Origin: Gemmatimonadota bacterium
GTDB taxonomy: Bacteria > Gemmatimonadota > Gemmatimonadetes > Longimicrobiales > Gaopeijiaceae
Length of the DNA: 64,000 nucleotides
Reading direction: 5' to 3'
Assembly: GCA_009838975.1 (NCBI GenBank)
Contig: VXQO01000017.1
Span: 41,230-105,229 of the forward strand
Shown: in pieces, positions 20,512 to 31,006 of the stretch
Numbering within the stretch: the stretch's first letter is position 1
Layout of the letters: every line of letters starts with the position of its first letter
Program-made: the position numbers and the translations under genes
Notes under the pieces: model-generated
Seen by the model: only the letters and a program-made list of their open reading frames with translations
Database searches by the model: none
What the model was told of the DNA's origin: nothing

Positions 20512-20967
20512 CTACTGGGCCGCGCCGCTCCGCCGAACAAGGTAATTGTTGAGACAGCGAAAGCCCGAAAGATAGCTGTCGACACCGAAACCGGCGACTA
20601 CGCCAACCGCCGCCGCCGACAGGAAAGAACGGTGCCGGAAGCTCTCCCGGCTCGAGGGGTTGCTGAGGTGGACCTCCGCGAACGGTCTGGACGTTGCCAG
20701 CAGGCCATCGAGCAGGGCTACCGAGGTATGGCCCAGTCCGGCCGGGTTGATCAGCACGCCGTCCACGCGTTCGCGGATCTCCGCCAGATAGTCGAGGATC
20801 CTTCCCTCACAGTTGGACTGGAAGAACTCCACCTCGGCGCCGACTTCGTGAGCCAGCTCCTCCAGCGCCCGGTCGACGTCGGCCAGGGTTGCGGTTCCGT
20901 AGACCTCGGGCTCCCTGGTTCCGAGAAGGTTCAGGTTGGGGCCGTGCACCACGGCAATCCTCACCAA
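20512..20967 (-). CDS. aroQ: Type II 3-dehydroquinate dehydratase
   Basis: VVHGPNLNLLGTREPEVYGTATLADVDRAL...FFQSNCEGRILDYL...NPAGLGHTSVALLD. Confidence 0.96.
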   Translation of the reverse strand: MVRIAVVHGPNLNLLGTREPEVYGTATLADVDRALEELAHEVGAEVEFFQSNCEGRILDYLAEIRERVDGVLINPAGLGHTSVALLDGLLATSRPFAEVHLSNPSSRESFRHRSFLSAAAVGVVAGFGVDSYLSGFRCLNNYLVRRSGAAQ

Positions 20968-21181
20968 GTCGTTCCTTTCGATGGATTAATAGGCGCCAAG
21001 GAAGACGAACGCCGCACCAGGCGCGCGCTTGCTAGCACTTTCGGCCTGGGGTTTATCCGTCGCCCCCGGGGCTCGAAAGGTAGATTTTGGCGGACAAGAG
21101 TGTCAACGCGCTGGTCATTCCTTGAAGACGGGTCCGGCAAGGCGTTAGCTTCCCTGTCCTTGCAAGGAGGTGGCAACCGCC

Positions 21182-23014
21182 ATGATGGAGCAACTGAGAA
21201 GAAGTACGAAGTGGATCATGATCCTCGTGGCCCTGGCCTTCGGGGGACTGATGTTCTTCGAGTGGGGCATGGATATCACCGGCCAGACATCGGGGTCGTT
21301 CGGCGAGATCGGCCGCGTAAACGGCACCCCCGTAAGTTACGACCAGTACATGGCTTCGTACCGCAATCTCTACGACCAGCTGGCCCAGTTCCAGGAAGAG
21401 CCGATCACCAACGCGCAGAACTCGGAACTGGAAGACCAGGCCTGGGACGAAGTCGTCAATTCGATCCTGATCCAGCAGGAGCTGCAGCGCAGGCGGATCA
21501 TCGTCACCGACGAGGAAGTGCAGACGGCGGCGCTGCTGAGCCCGCCGCCGGACCTCATCTCCAGCCCCGCGTTCCAGACGGACGGCGTATTCGATATCAC
21601 CAAGTACCAGCAGTTCCTGGCCACGGCCGACAATCTGACGCAACTGCAGCTCGAGGCCTACTACCGCGACGTCATTCCGCGCGGCAAGCTGCTGCGCCAG
21701 GTGTCGTCCGGGATCTACGTCTCCGATGCCGAACTGTGGAGCGCATACAAGGACCTGAACGAGCGGGCAAGCGTCAGCTATGTCTCCTTCGAACCGCTGA
21801 CGCGCGTGTCCGACGACGAGATCGAGATCTCAGCCGCGGAAGTCTCGCGCTACTACAACGACAACACCGATGAGTTCCTGGTGCCCGCGAGCGCCGGCGT
21901 CATTTCGGTCGCGTTCACGAAAGCGCCCACGCCCGCCGACACCGCGGCTGTCATGGACAGGGCTCTCGAGATCCGCCAATCGATCCTCGACGGCGAGGAT
22001 TTCGGCGATGTCGCGATGCGCGAGAGCACCGACGAGGCGACGGCCCCCGACGGCGGCGATCTCGGCGTCTTCTCACAGGGAACAATGGTCTCCCAGTTCG
22101 ATTCCGCCGTCTTCGCTGCCTCGGTCGGCCGGGTCACCGAACCGGTGCGTACGAGCTTCGGCGTGCACCTGATCGAAGTGAGCGAGCGCTGGGGACAGGA
22201 CTCGGCGCAGGCACGCCACATCCTGCTGCCGATGGCCCGAACCGACGAGTCCGAGATCGATCTTCTGGCCACCGCGGATTCGCTGGAAGAACTCGGCGAG
22301 TCGATGCCGCTCACCGACGCCGCCGTCTCCCTCGGGCTGGAAACCGACACGGTGGACCTCATCGAGACCCTGCCCATCGTGCCCGGCGCCGGCGATGTGG
22401 CGGAGGGCGGCGAGTGGGTCTTCGACCCGGAGACCATGGTCGGCGACGTGAGTCCGGTGTTCGAGAACCGGACGACGTTCTACGCCATCGAGGTGGTGTC
22501 CATCGATCTGGCGCGCACTCTGTCGATCGAGGAAGCCGAGGTCGCCATCCGCGGCAACATCGGGACCGACAAGAAGGTGGCGACCGCGCTGGAGGAAGCC
22601 CGGGAACTGGCGGCCGAAGTTCATGCGGGGCGCACGCTGGCCGAGGTCGCCCGCGAGTTCGGGCTGGAGGTGCGGGACGCGGGTCCCTTTGCCCGGAACG
22701 ACTTCGTCCCGGGATTGGGACGACATAACGCCGCGGTCGGAACGGCGTTCGGGCTCGAGGTCGGCGAGGTGTCGGACGCGGTCGAAGCAAACCGGAACGC
22801 GTACGTCATCGAACGGACCGGCTCCGAAGCCGCAGACAGCCTTGCCTGGCTCGAACAGGTCGACGTGCAGCGCGTGCAGGCGGTCGGCGCGATCCAGCAA
22901 CAGCGGCTCACGCAGTGGATCGAGGCGCTGCGTGCGAATGCGAACATCGCGGACCGCAGGGAGCAGGTCCTGGCGCCAGCCGAAGATCAGCTGCCGCTGC
23001 CGCCGGTCTTCTAG
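21182..23014 (+). CDS. PpiD/SurA-like peptidylprolyl isomerase, membrane anchored
   Basis: AAGGAGG upstream of ATG 21182; MMEQLRRSTKWIMILVALAFGGLMFFEWGMD; SurA_N-like and rotamase regions (GGDLGVFSQGTMVSQFDSAVFAASVGRVTEPVRTSFGVHLIEV). Confidence 0.87.
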   Translation: MMEQLRRSTKWIMILVALAFGGLMFFEWGMDITGQTSGSFGEIGRVNGTPVSYDQYMASYRNLYDQLAQFQEEPITNAQNSELEDQAWDEVVNSILIQQELQRRRIIVTDEEVQTAALLSPPPDLISSPAFQTDGVFDITKYQQFLATADNLTQLQLEAYYRDVIPRGKLLRQVSSGIYVSDAELWSAYKDLNERASVSYVSFEPLTRVSDDEIEISAAEVSRYYNDNTDEFLVPASAGVISVAFTKAPTPADTAAVMDRALEIRQSILDGEDFGDVAMRESTDEATAPDGGDLGVFSQGTMVSQFDSAVFAASVGRVTEPVRTSFGVHLIEVSERWGQDSAQARHILLPMARTDESEIDLLATADSLEELGESMPLTDAAVSLGLETDTVDLIETLPIVPGAGDVAEGGEWVFDPETMVGDVSPVFENRTTFYAIEVVSIDLARTLSIEEAEVAIRGNIGTDKKVATALEEARELAAEVHAGRTLAEVAREFGLEVRDAGPFARNDFVPGLGRHNAAVGTAFGLEVGEVSDAVEANRNAYVIERTGSEAADSLAWLEQVDVQRVQAVGAIQQQRLTQWIEALRANANIADRREQVLAPAEDQLPLPPVF

Positions 23015-23078
23015 CGACCCCGCGGCATAAGCCCGACTGCCAGGCTGCAGCGCCTCCGGCGGCGCTTGGCCGGGGCGA

Positions 23079-23324
23079 TCAACTCGTCGTCAGGCGGCGG
23101 GGGGAGCCCTCCTCCTGGCTCTCCGAAGCGGCGGGTTCTTCGCGCGGGGCCGGAAGTTCCTTGTCCACGCGAACGGATGACTGGACTTCCCGGACGGAGG
23201 ACTTGAATTCCCTGATTCCCTTGCCGAGGGAGGTCCCGATCTCCGGCAGGCGCTTTGCTCCGAAAAGGAGCAGAACGACCAGGAAGACCAGAATCATTTC
23301 TCCTACGCCAAGACCGAATGGCAT
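23079..23324 (-). CDS. tatA: Sec-independent translocase TatA/E
   Basis: MPFGLGVGEMILVFLVVLLLFGAKRLPEIGTSLGKGIREFKSSV. Confidence 0.92.
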   Translation of the reverse strand: MPFGLGVGEMILVFLVVLLLFGAKRLPEIGTSLGKGIREFKSSVREVQSSVRVDKELPAPREEPAASESQEEGSPRRLTTS

Positions 23325-23406
23325 GTCTTCTACCTCCTCTGCCCACTACCCCCGGAGGGACTCTCCCTGATCGGCCGGCCGGTCGCGGGCTGGATGGACA
23401 AACTAA

Positions 23407-23691
23407 TCAGATCCAGGACCGGACCGCCACCGCTGCGATCAGAATTCCCACCAGCGTAAGCACATTCAGCGCGATACTCACCGGGCCCAGCGTGATGCTC
23501 ACCGAGACGAGATCCAGGAAGAACGGACCCACCGACTGGGAAACCGAGGTCGTCAGGAAAGCACGAGCGGCGCTCTGAGGCAGGAAGACCTCGGCCAGCT
23601 TTGTGAACAATCCACCCAGAAAGAGTCCGAATACGAGGGCAAACAGGCCCCGCCTCACGATCCGGCGGCGGGTGTGGCGGGCCTCGGCCAT
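23407..23691 (-). CDS. DUF4321-like small membrane protein
   Basis: LFALVFGLFLGGLFTKLAEVFLPQSAARAFLTTSVSQSVGPFFLDLVSVSITLGPVSIALNVLTLVGILIA. Confidence 0.65.
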   Translation of the reverse strand: MAEARHTRRRIVRRGLFALVFGLFLGGLFTKLAEVFLPQSAARAFLTTSVSQSVGPFFLDLVSVSITLGPVSIALNVLTLVGILIAAVAVRSWI

Positions 23692-23693
23692 CG

Positions 23694-24695
23694 TCACAGC
23701 GACCGATCGGTAACGTAGAGGACGGCGTCCCGCAATGCGTCCAGCGCCGGCCCCGGGCACAGGTCGCGGAGCTCGCCCTCCGCCACGTCGGCGTATGCCA
23801 CCGCCTTCTCCCTGGCGTATTCGATCCCGCCGTTTCGGCGTACAAGCGATATGACCCGGTCCACCCCTTCGTCGTCCGGTTCGGTCATCGTGAAGAGATG
23901 CCGCACCTCGTCCACCTCCTGGGGTGACATTTCCCGGAGCGCTCCGACGAGGGGCAGCGTCACCTTCCTGCCGCGAAGATCCAGTCCGGCCGGTTTTCCG
24001 GTGATGTCCTGGCTGCCCACGTAGTCCAGCATGTCGTCCGTGATCTGGAAGGCCATGCCCAGCGAATGCCCGTAGTTGCGCAGCGAAGCCCGGTGTGACG
24101 GGTTGCCGGCCAGCGCACCGAGTTCGCACGCCGCCGACATCAGCGAGGCGGTCTTCGCGGATATGAGACGGTAGTACTCGGCTTCCGAGTAGGTGATGTC
24201 GTCATAGGAGACCAACTGCCTCATTTCGCCGACGCTCATGGTATTGGCCGCCTTTGCCAGAACCCGGACCGCCTCGAGGTCTCCGAGGCGCGCCAGCTCC
24301 GTCACAGAACGGCTGTATAGATAGTCCCCCATGATGATGGCGATCTGGTGGGTCCATACCGAGTTCACCGTCGGCATCCCGCGCCTCAGCACCGAGTGGT
24401 CCACCGCATCGTCGTGCACCAGCGTGGCGATGTGCACCAGTTCCACGACGGCGGCCAGGGTGACTGCGTCGTCCGACGCTTCTCCCTCGATCTCGCTGCA
24501 GAGCAGCACCAGCGTGGGGCGGAACATCTTGCCCGGAACCCGGAGGAGATAGTCGTTGACCTCGTCGACCATCGAGTAGTCGGCCACGGCAATGCGGCCC
24601 AACGCCTCCATCACGCTGTCGAGGCAATCCTGAACCGGGGCCTTTATTCCGGCGAGGCCCGCCGGCGCCGTCTTCAAGGCCGTGCTCCGATCCAT
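23694..24695 (-). CDS. Polyprenyl synthetase family protein
   Basis: GKMFRPTLVLLCSEI...LVHDDAVDHSVLRRGMPTVNSVW...MAFQITDDMLDYVGSQDITGKPAGLDLRGRKVTLP. Confidence 0.94.
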   Translation of the reverse strand: MDRSTALKTAPAGLAGIKAPVQDCLDSVMEALGRIAVADYSMVDEVNDYLLRVPGKMFRPTLVLLCSEIEGEASDDAVTLAAVVELVHIATLVHDDAVDHSVLRRGMPTVNSVWTHQIAIIMGDYLYSRSVTELARLGDLEAVRVLAKAANTMSVGEMRQLVSYDDITYSEAEYYRLISAKTASLMSAACELGALAGNPSHRASLRNYGHSLGMAFQITDDMLDYVGSQDITGKPAGLDLRGRKVTLPLVGALREMSPQEVDEVRHLFTMTEPDDEGVDRVISLVRRNGGIEYAREKAVAYADVAEGELRDLCPGPALDALRDAVLYVTDRSL

Positions 24696-24831
24696 TCGTC
24701 CCGGGTGTGGTGTGCTGGACAATCGTCGTCGCGCCGTTTCGTCCCGATTCGCACGGGGCCAGGGCGGGCGCGCTCCAGAAAACAAATGTAGAAGGCTGCT
24801 TCACACAAGGCAGAGGCTCGACCGCCCCGGC

Positions 24832-25740
24832 CTATCCGTTCCCGCCACCGACGAAGGCCCGCAGGCGGTGTCCCAGAACCCGGTTCTCGGACCAGTCACG
24901 GATCCGCATCTCCCGCGCGATGGCGGGGTCCGCAAGCTGGTCGGGACACATCCCGATCACCTCGGTGCCCTGTACCGCGCCCCCCATTCGCCGTACCCGA
25001 CGCTTGATGGCGCGAAAGACTTCGGTGGGATGAGTCCCGATCGGATCCTCGAGATTCATCGAGATTTGCATGCGCTGCTGCCTGGGAAGCCTCAGCGCAA
25101 GGGCCCTCAGACCGGGGAAGCCGCCCCCCACCTCCCGGATCCGGGCCGCGATCTCCCTGGCCGACTCCAGCGACAGGCCTTCCACGTCCACGTTCCAGGC
25201 CAGCAGCACGTCGCGGGCGCCAATGCAAGTCGCACCCGCCGTGGGGTGCGCACGTGTGTGTACGGGTCTTCCATCGCCGTCAAGGCCCGGCAGGTCCGCC
25301 TCGGGCCTGCCGGGCCCGCTACGCCGGATCGCCGCCAGAGTCCGGCCGAAAGGCCGCGAGGCCCGGGCGTAGAAGTGAACCGGGATCCCGAGGCGAGCGA
25401 TGCGGTGGGCGACCCGGCGGGCCAGCGGCACCACCGCGGCCATATCGATCCCGTGAAGCGGCACGAAGGGAAGCACGTCCAGCGCACCCACCCTTGGATG
25501 CACACCCCTGTGCCTCTGCAGATCGATCCGCTCCAGTGCGACTTCAGCCGCGGCCAACGATCCCCGCTCCACCGCGCCGGGCGACCCGATCACCGTCACC
25601 ACCGACCGATGATGGTCCGGATCCAGTGTCGTGTGGAGGACTTCGCACCCGGTAGCGGCAAACGCGTCGGCGGCCGCCGCCACGAAGGCCGGGTCGCGGC
25701 CCTCGCTGAAATTGGGGACCGCCTCCACGACCTGAATCAT
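24832..25740 (-). CDS. ftcD: Glutamate formimidoyltransferase
   Basis: MIQVVEAVPNFSEGRDPAFVAAA...LHTTLDPDHHRSVVTVIGSP...HRGVHPRVGALDVLPFVPL. Confidence 0.87.
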   Translation of the reverse strand: MIQVVEAVPNFSEGRDPAFVAAAADAFAATGCEVLHTTLDPDHHRSVVTVIGSPGAVERGSLAAAEVALERIDLQRHRGVHPRVGALDVLPFVPLHGIDMAAVVPLARRVAHRIARLGIPVHFYARASRPFGRTLAAIRRSGPGRPEADLPGLDGDGRPVHTRAHPTAGATCIGARDVLLAWNVDVEGLSLESAREIAARIREVGGGFPGLRALALRLPRQQRMQISMNLEDPIGTHPTEVFRAIKRRVRRMGGAVQGTEVIGMCPDQLADPAIAREMRIRDWSENRVLGHRLRAFVGGGNG

Positions 25741-25753
25741 GCCGCCGACCGGC

Positions 25754-26911
25754 TCACCCTCCGCTGGTCCCCGCGGTGCGGCTCAGATGGGGGTTCCCGG
25801 GCTGCGTCTGGAAGGCCCAGTCGAAGACGATCAGCTCGTCTCCCTCCTGGTCGACCCCGACTATGGTGGCGCGCAGCGCGCCGAACCGGGTCTCGCCGTC
25901 GTCCCCCGGTACGCGGAACATGTAGGTATAGCCGGGATCCAGAGCGGCCCGCGCCGTGGAGTATCCCGAGCGCGGCGCGGTCTCCCATGATTCGCAGTCC
26001 GGATCCGCGCCGGGGCCGCACTTCAGCGACGTGGTCCAGCGGCTCTCCGGGTGGATTCGCGCTCGCGGCGCCGGTACCATCCATAGTCCTTGCCGGTCGC
26101 TCTCGAGCCGGAAGTGTCGATCCTCGCTGTCTCCCGCCATGACCGCCTGCGCATCCTCCGATTCCTGGAAACGGAAGCCCGATGCGCTCGGCACATCGCC
26201 GTGCGCGTACATGATCTCGCCCGCGTAGTCGAGCCTGGGGGTGCAGTCCACCGCTTCGCTGCCGTCGCTCTCGTGACCCTGATCGTCGAGGGATGTCACG
26301 AAGTATGATGTCGTGTGACCGTTCGTGGCGAGCAGGTCCACGAAACCCGGGGAGTCCGTTTCGCCCACGAGGTAGTAGCCGTCGTCGCCCGAGGCGTAGA
26401 TCCGGTAGGCCAGGAAGTCGTCCTCCAGCGCCGGCGAATCGTCCCAGTGCAGGTAGGCTGCGCCGTCGAGAGCCACCGTTTGCAGGCGCTCCGGCACGGG
26501 CGGCGGCACCGGCTCCGGCACCCGGACCTCGACCGCGTACTCGCTCGGCGTCTCCACGCCCGTGTCCGGGTCGACGGCGGCCACGTAGTATTCGTAGGTG
26601 ACGCCGGCCTTGACATTGATGTCGCGATACACGCACACCGAATCGATGCAGCTGGTCACCTCGGCGATGAAGAAGTAGTCCGCATCGCTCACCCGCTTGC
26701 CGTAGACGCGGAAGGATTCGCCGTTCCAGTCCGGCCCCAGGCGCCACGAGAGGTCCACGCCCCGATTGTAGTAGGACCCGGTCAGATCCCGTGGCGCGTC
26801 GGGTTCGTCCGCCACGTAGGTGATCCCGAAGTCTTCGTCGCAGGCTGCCTGCGGCACGCTCGCGACCACTGCAATCAGCAAACCGGTCGTCCATCGCCGT
26901 TTCATCTCCAT
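25754..26911 (-). CDS. Secreted fibronectin type III-like lipoprotein
   Basis: signal with lipobox-like VPQAACDEDFG; repeated FN3-like segments DLSWRLGPDWNGESFRVYGK / AYLHWDDSPALEDDFLAYRIYAS. Confidence 0.7.
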   Translation of the reverse strand: MEMKRRWTTGLLIAVVASVPQAACDEDFGITYVADEPDAPRDLTGSYYNRGVDLSWRLGPDWNGESFRVYGKRVSDADYFFIAEVTSCIDSVCVYRDINVKAGVTYEYYVAAVDPDTGVETPSEYAVEVRVPEPVPPPVPERLQTVALDGAAYLHWDDSPALEDDFLAYRIYASGDDGYYLVGETDSPGFVDLLATNGHTTSYFVTSLDDQGHESDGSEAVDCTPRLDYAGEIMYAHGDVPSASGFRFQESEDAQAVMAGDSEDRHFRLESDRQGLWMVPAPRARIHPESRWTTSLKCGPGADPDCESWETAPRSGYSTARAALDPGYTYMFRVPGDDGETRFGALRATIVGVDQEGDELIVFDWAFQTQPGNPHLSRTAGTSGG

Positions 26912-27204
26912 ACCTCCCCCTCGGTCACATGTGTCCTGCCAGTTCGGTCCATGCGAGATCCCGCCGGGACTGCCCGCGAGTTCCCGCCAGTCGCCCCATG
27001 CACATGCCGTACCAGAACCGCCGACGCCGCGGGGAGGGACAGGAAGGGGGCCAGCGCCCCCGGCGAACCCTTCCGCGCGCCTGTAACTGTCCTCTCAGGG
27101 GGACGCCACTATGCCCCCGTCACGGACACATGGCAGACCGCGGACAGAATCCCCCCGGGCAGTCAGGCGGCGGCGCATCCGGACCGGGCCGCTTCCACGA
27201 CCCG

Positions 27205-30105
27205 CTAGCGGCCCTCGGCCCCTCCGGTGCGCTGCTCGTAGTCGAAATGCAGGTCGCGGTTGTCGGAGAGCGCCACTTCAAAGAGGAAGGTCCAGTTGCC
27301 GGTTGCGGTCTGCCGGAAGGAGAAGTCGGCTTCCCACCGGTGCATTTCCCGCTGCAGGCTGATCATGTGGTCGTTGAAGACCCCCGCCACGACGTCGTAC
27401 GATGTGCGCCAACGGACCGACCATTTCTCGGTGGGCTGGAAGTTGAGCGTGCCCTGCAGCATCTGGTTGTTGGTCGCGCCCATCCCGCGGTCGCGGGCCA
27501 GCGAGTAGGAGAACGACGCGTCCCACTTGCCCACGTCGCCCTGTTGGCGGCGCGGTCCCGCCGCACGTTCACGCCCGCCACCGGGCACGATCGTGGACTC
27601 GCCCAGATCCTCGTTCTCAAACCCCGCCGGATCACGCTGGTCGTCCTGTGTTTCCTGGGTCTGCCCCGCCTGGGCGGCGTCGCCCTCCTCCTCCACCTCT
27701 CCTCCGGTGAGACCCCTCAGCCAGCGGAAGAGCGCGGTCTGGCTACCCATCGAGAACCCCAGATTGAGGTTGGAGATGAAAGGCGAGAAGCTGCGCGCAC
27801 CTTGCGGGCCGATGCCGACATCGTCGAAAAGGAGGTGCTCCAGCGACACCGTGAGGCCGCGCAGGTAGTCCGAGCTGATCTGGTGCGAAACCCGCAGGTT
27901 GTCCGCGAAGCCGCGGGTGAAGTGCCCCAGCTCGCTCGCCTGCTCGAAATCGTAGGTCACCGCGCTCGAGCGCAGGGCGAGCACAGTCACCTTCTGCGCC
28001 TGGGGAAGTCGCCGGGGGCCCCCCGACGGATCGGCGGCTGCGGTTTCGGCGGCTGCCGAGTCGGCCTCTTCATCCCCCACCTTCATCTCGAAGGTCTGGG
28101 TGAGCCCAAACCGGATCTCGTTCTTGGGCTGGATCGCCCGGTTGCCGAAGATGGCCGTTTGCAGCGCGCTGGGAGTGGCCTCGGGCGTGTAGGCGTAGTC
28201 GAAGGTGGGCGACACCTTGTGGCGAAGCGTCCCGTCGAGGAAGAAACCGTAGAAGTCCGACTTGAGCTGCGCGCCGAGCGAGAAGCGGCTGGGAGCCGAG
28301 ACGAAACCGCCCCCGCCCGCGGACAGGGTGTCCGAGCCGACCGAGCGCCCCGAGAGCGAAATCTGAGGCGTGATCGTCGTGGAGCCGACCAGGGTCTGCT
28401 GGTAGTTGATGCTGGTCGACCAGGTGACGTTCTCGGCCGTGAAGTCGATCTCGTCCTGGGCGGCGTGCGGGTAGACGATAGAGCGCTGCAGATCCGCCAC
28501 GCTGCCGAGCCCGGCCCGCTGCGCCGGCATCATCGGATCGAAGAAGTTCCCCGGGAGGTCGAGCTTGGTGTTGCGGTTGAAGTCCACGCTCTGGGATATC
28601 GAGATATTGCCCGCCGACAGGCTTGCCGACGCACCGCCGCGCCAGTCCTGCTCATCCGCCATCGCCAGGGTGAACGGCTGTTCCTCCGTGATCATCGGTG
28701 CGGGGAGGTCGCGGATCGCGCGCGCGAGCCTCAGCGAACCCGACACCGTGGCGTTGTTGTAGAAGCGCGCCCGGTTCGGCGGTGCGGCAAAGAGCGTGAT
28801 CGTGGACAGGGAGAAGTTGGCGGTGGGCAGCGTCATCTCCACGCGGTCGTCGGAGAGGAACTGCCTCCGGTTGGCGCTGAGCGAGAGCGTGCCGAAGTCG
28901 AATCGCCGGTTGAATCCGCCGTCCGAGTCGATCGACTGCGTCACCTCGCGGGGGTCGAAGGAATTCTGGCGGACGAAGGACGCGCTCGAGGCGTACCGGG
29001 CCGCAAGGCGCAGCTTGGTGCGCTCCGAGATCTCCCAGTTGTAGCCGGCGTCGAACGCCAGTTCGGATGCGCCGTTTGTTCGCCAGAACTGGCGGAAGTT
29101 GATGTTCGAGTCCATGAACTGCCGCAGCCAGCGGAACTGCGTCCCTCCGGTGACCGCCGTGTAGTTCCCGCTCCACCAGTCCATGCTGACCTGGGCGTCG
29201 AGATAGTCGTTGATCGCCCAGTAGTAGCCCACGTTGGACAACCGGCGCGCATAGCTGCCCGAAGTCCGCACGATGTCGTTCACAGAGAAGCGGATCGGCA
29301 GCAGTCCCGAGCGCCGACCCTGCTCGGTGCTCTGAGCAATGAACGGGAGCCACATCACGCCCACGTCCGCGAAGTACAGCAGCACGTTGCGCGCAACGAG
29401 CGTGCCGCCCTCGGTCATCTTGATCTCGCGAGCGACGAAGTGGTAGTGGGGCTCCTCCTCGTCGCAGCTCGTGAACATGACGTCGTGCCCGAACGACACG
29501 TCCGCGTTCACCCAGGGGAAGTCGCCGCGCACGATCCACTCTCCGAGCCCCGCGTCCATGGTGGTATTGACATCGGATGCGGTGCCCCGGTCCTCGTTGA
29601 GGTCGAAGATGATCCTGCGGGTGACGACCTCGTCGCCCTGGTCGGGCCGGTATCTCGCCGTATCCCCGATGGTCACCAGTCTTCCGGTTGTTTCATTGAA
29701 GACGAGTGCGGAGTCGGCCGCGAGCTCCAGCCCCTCACGATTCATCACCGCTTCGGTGCCGTCCGCCCCGTAGAGGGTCAGCAGTCTCGACGCGGTTTCG
29801 AAGGTGGCCGCCTGGCCCCGGTACTGCACAAGGTCGTAGCCCGGCAGGGCCAGCAGCTCCATCAGCGTGGAATCGGACGTGGCGACCTCGCCCAGGTTGT
29901 TGTCCACCGAATCGATCGGGACCAGGCCCGTCGTGTCGCCCAGGCGTCTGGTAAGACGCTCCAGTCGCTCGCGCACCACGTTCTGCAACGAGTCGCGCAT
30001 CTCCTGCGCCGCCAGCGGGGCACCCGCCCCCGACAGCGCCAGCGCCAGTCCCAGCCCCGGGAGCAGACGACCGGGGCGAAGGCGGCCTGCCACGCTATCC
30101 GTCAC
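27205..30105 (-). CDS. Large outer membrane beta-barrel protein, LptD-like LPS assembly protein
   Basis: OstA/LptD-like N-terminal region (MNREGLELAADSALVFNETTGRLVTIG) and extended barrel region (ARNVLLYFADVGVMWLPFIAQSTEQGRRSGLLPIRF); GTG start at 30105 plausible. Confidence 0.75.
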   Translation of the reverse strand: MTDSVAGRLRPGRLLPGLGLALALSGAGAPLAAQEMRDSLQNVVRERLERLTRRLGDTTGLVPIDSVDNNLGEVATSDSTLMELLALPGYDLVQYRGQAATFETASRLLTLYGADGTEAVMNREGLELAADSALVFNETTGRLVTIGDTARYRPDQGDEVVTRRIIFDLNEDRGTASDVNTTMDAGLGEWIVRGDFPWVNADVSFGHDVMFTSCDEEEPHYHFVAREIKMTEGGTLVARNVLLYFADVGVMWLPFIAQSTEQGRRSGLLPIRFSVNDIVRTSGSYARRLSNVGYYWAINDYLDAQVSMDWWSGNYTAVTGGTQFRWLRQFMDSNINFRQFWRTNGASELAFDAGYNWEISERTKLRLAARYASSASFVRQNSFDPREVTQSIDSDGGFNRRFDFGTLSLSANRRQFLSDDRVEMTLPTANFSLSTITLFAAPPNRARFYNNATVSGSLRLARAIRDLPAPMITEEQPFTLAMADEQDWRGGASASLSAGNISISQSVDFNRNTKLDLPGNFFDPMMPAQRAGLGSVADLQRSIVYPHAAQDEIDFTAENVTWSTSINYQQTLVGSTTITPQISLSGRSVGSDTLSAGGGGFVSAPSRFSLGAQLKSDFYGFFLDGTLRHKVSPTFDYAYTPEATPSALQTAIFGNRAIQPKNEIRFGLTQTFEMKVGDEEADSAAAETAAADPSGGPRRLPQAQKVTVLALRSSAVTYDFEQASELGHFTRGFADNLRVSHQISSDYLRGLTVSLEHLLFDDVGIGPQGARSFSPFISNLNLGFSMGSQTALFRWLRGLTGGEVEEEGDAAQAGQTQETQDDQRDPAGFENEDLGESTIVPGGGRERAAGPRRQQGDVGKWDASFSYSLARDRGMGATNNQMLQGTLNFQPTEKWSVRWRTSYDVVAGVFNDHMISLQREMHRWEADFSFRQTATGNWTFLFEVALSDNRDLHFDYEQRTGGAEGR

Positions 30106-31006
30106 CGTCCGGGGTCGCAGGAGCGCTGCCCCCGGCCGGGTCACCGTGGTTGTATGGGGTGACGTCGGCGGCCTCGTCACCGTCCTCTGCCGACACCGCA
30201 CCGTCGGGCGGCGACGAGTCGGCTTCCTGTTCCCTGGCGTCACGCTTCCGCCACACCAGAACCGACAGGAAGATGCTGGACTCGTACAGGGCAATCAGCG
30301 GAATCGTCATCGCAATCGTGACGTTGATCATGTCTCCAGGCGAAATGAAGCTGGCAAGGAGCAGGATCGCCACGAAGGCGTGGCGCCTCTTCGTGCGCAG
30401 AAACTCCGGGGTCACTATCCCCAGTACGCTCAAGACGAGGACCACCACCGGCAATTCGAAGACGATCCCGAATGCCAATAGCATTTTGACGACGAAACCG
30501 AGGTAAAAGTTGGCCGTCCAGCTCGCTTCGAGATAATCGATCAGGATTCCCGACAGGAATCTCAGCGCGAGTTCCAGAACAATGAAATAGGCCAGCGCCA
30601 CACCCGCGACGAACAGGACCAGACCCATCAGCAGGGCCGGGACAATGGCCCGCTTCTCGCGGTCTTCGAGCGCGGGCGAAAAAAACGCCCAGAGCTGATA
30701 GATGACTACCGGAGACGCCAGTATCAGTCCCACCAGCAGCGAGAGCTGGAGCAGAATGATGAAGTTCGCTTCCGGTGACAGAGTGAGCAGCCTGAAATCT
30801 TCACCAAAGAGGTCCACGGCCGGTCTAATGAGGAGTTCGGGAACATCGAAGTACAGGACGAGCACCAGTCCGGCCACACCACCCACGATCAGGGCCAGCA
30901 GACTCCACAGGATCCGCCAGCGCAGCTCCTCCAGGTGGTCCAGAAACGGCATCTCGGCCTTGGGGTTGTCGCTCCTGGCCAGCAGTCCATCGCGCAGCCG
31001 CCTCAT
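30095..31006 (-). CDS. tatC: Sec-independent translocase TatC
   Basis: MPFLDHLEELRWRILWSLLALIVG...FFSPALEDREKR...FELPVVVLVLSVLGIVTPEFLR. Confidence 0.96.
   Translation of the reverse strand: MRRLRDGLLARSDNPKAEMPFLDHLEELRWRILWSLLALIVGGVAGLVLVLYFDVPELLIRPAVDLFGEDFRLLTLSPEANFIILLQLSLLVGLILASPVVIYQLWAFFSPALEDREKRAIVPALLMGLVLFVAGVALAYFIVLELALRFLSGILIDYLEASWTANFYLGFVVKMLLAFGIVFELPVVVLVLSVLGIVTPEFLRTKRRHAFVAILLLASFISPGDMINVTIAMTIPLIALYESSIFLSVLVWRKRDAREQEADSSPPDGAVSAEDGDEAADVTPYNHGDPAGGSAPATPDGDG

Noticed and set aside
23049-23066. AGCGCC-TCCGGC-GGCGCT hairpin between convergent ppiD-like and tatA genes
   Set aside because: Could be a bidirectional terminator but short, no T-tract, and such hairpins are frequent at this GC content.
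26929-30162. 1077-aa plus-strand ORF
   Set aside because: Antisense of the LptD-like gene; long only because of GC-rich codon bias.
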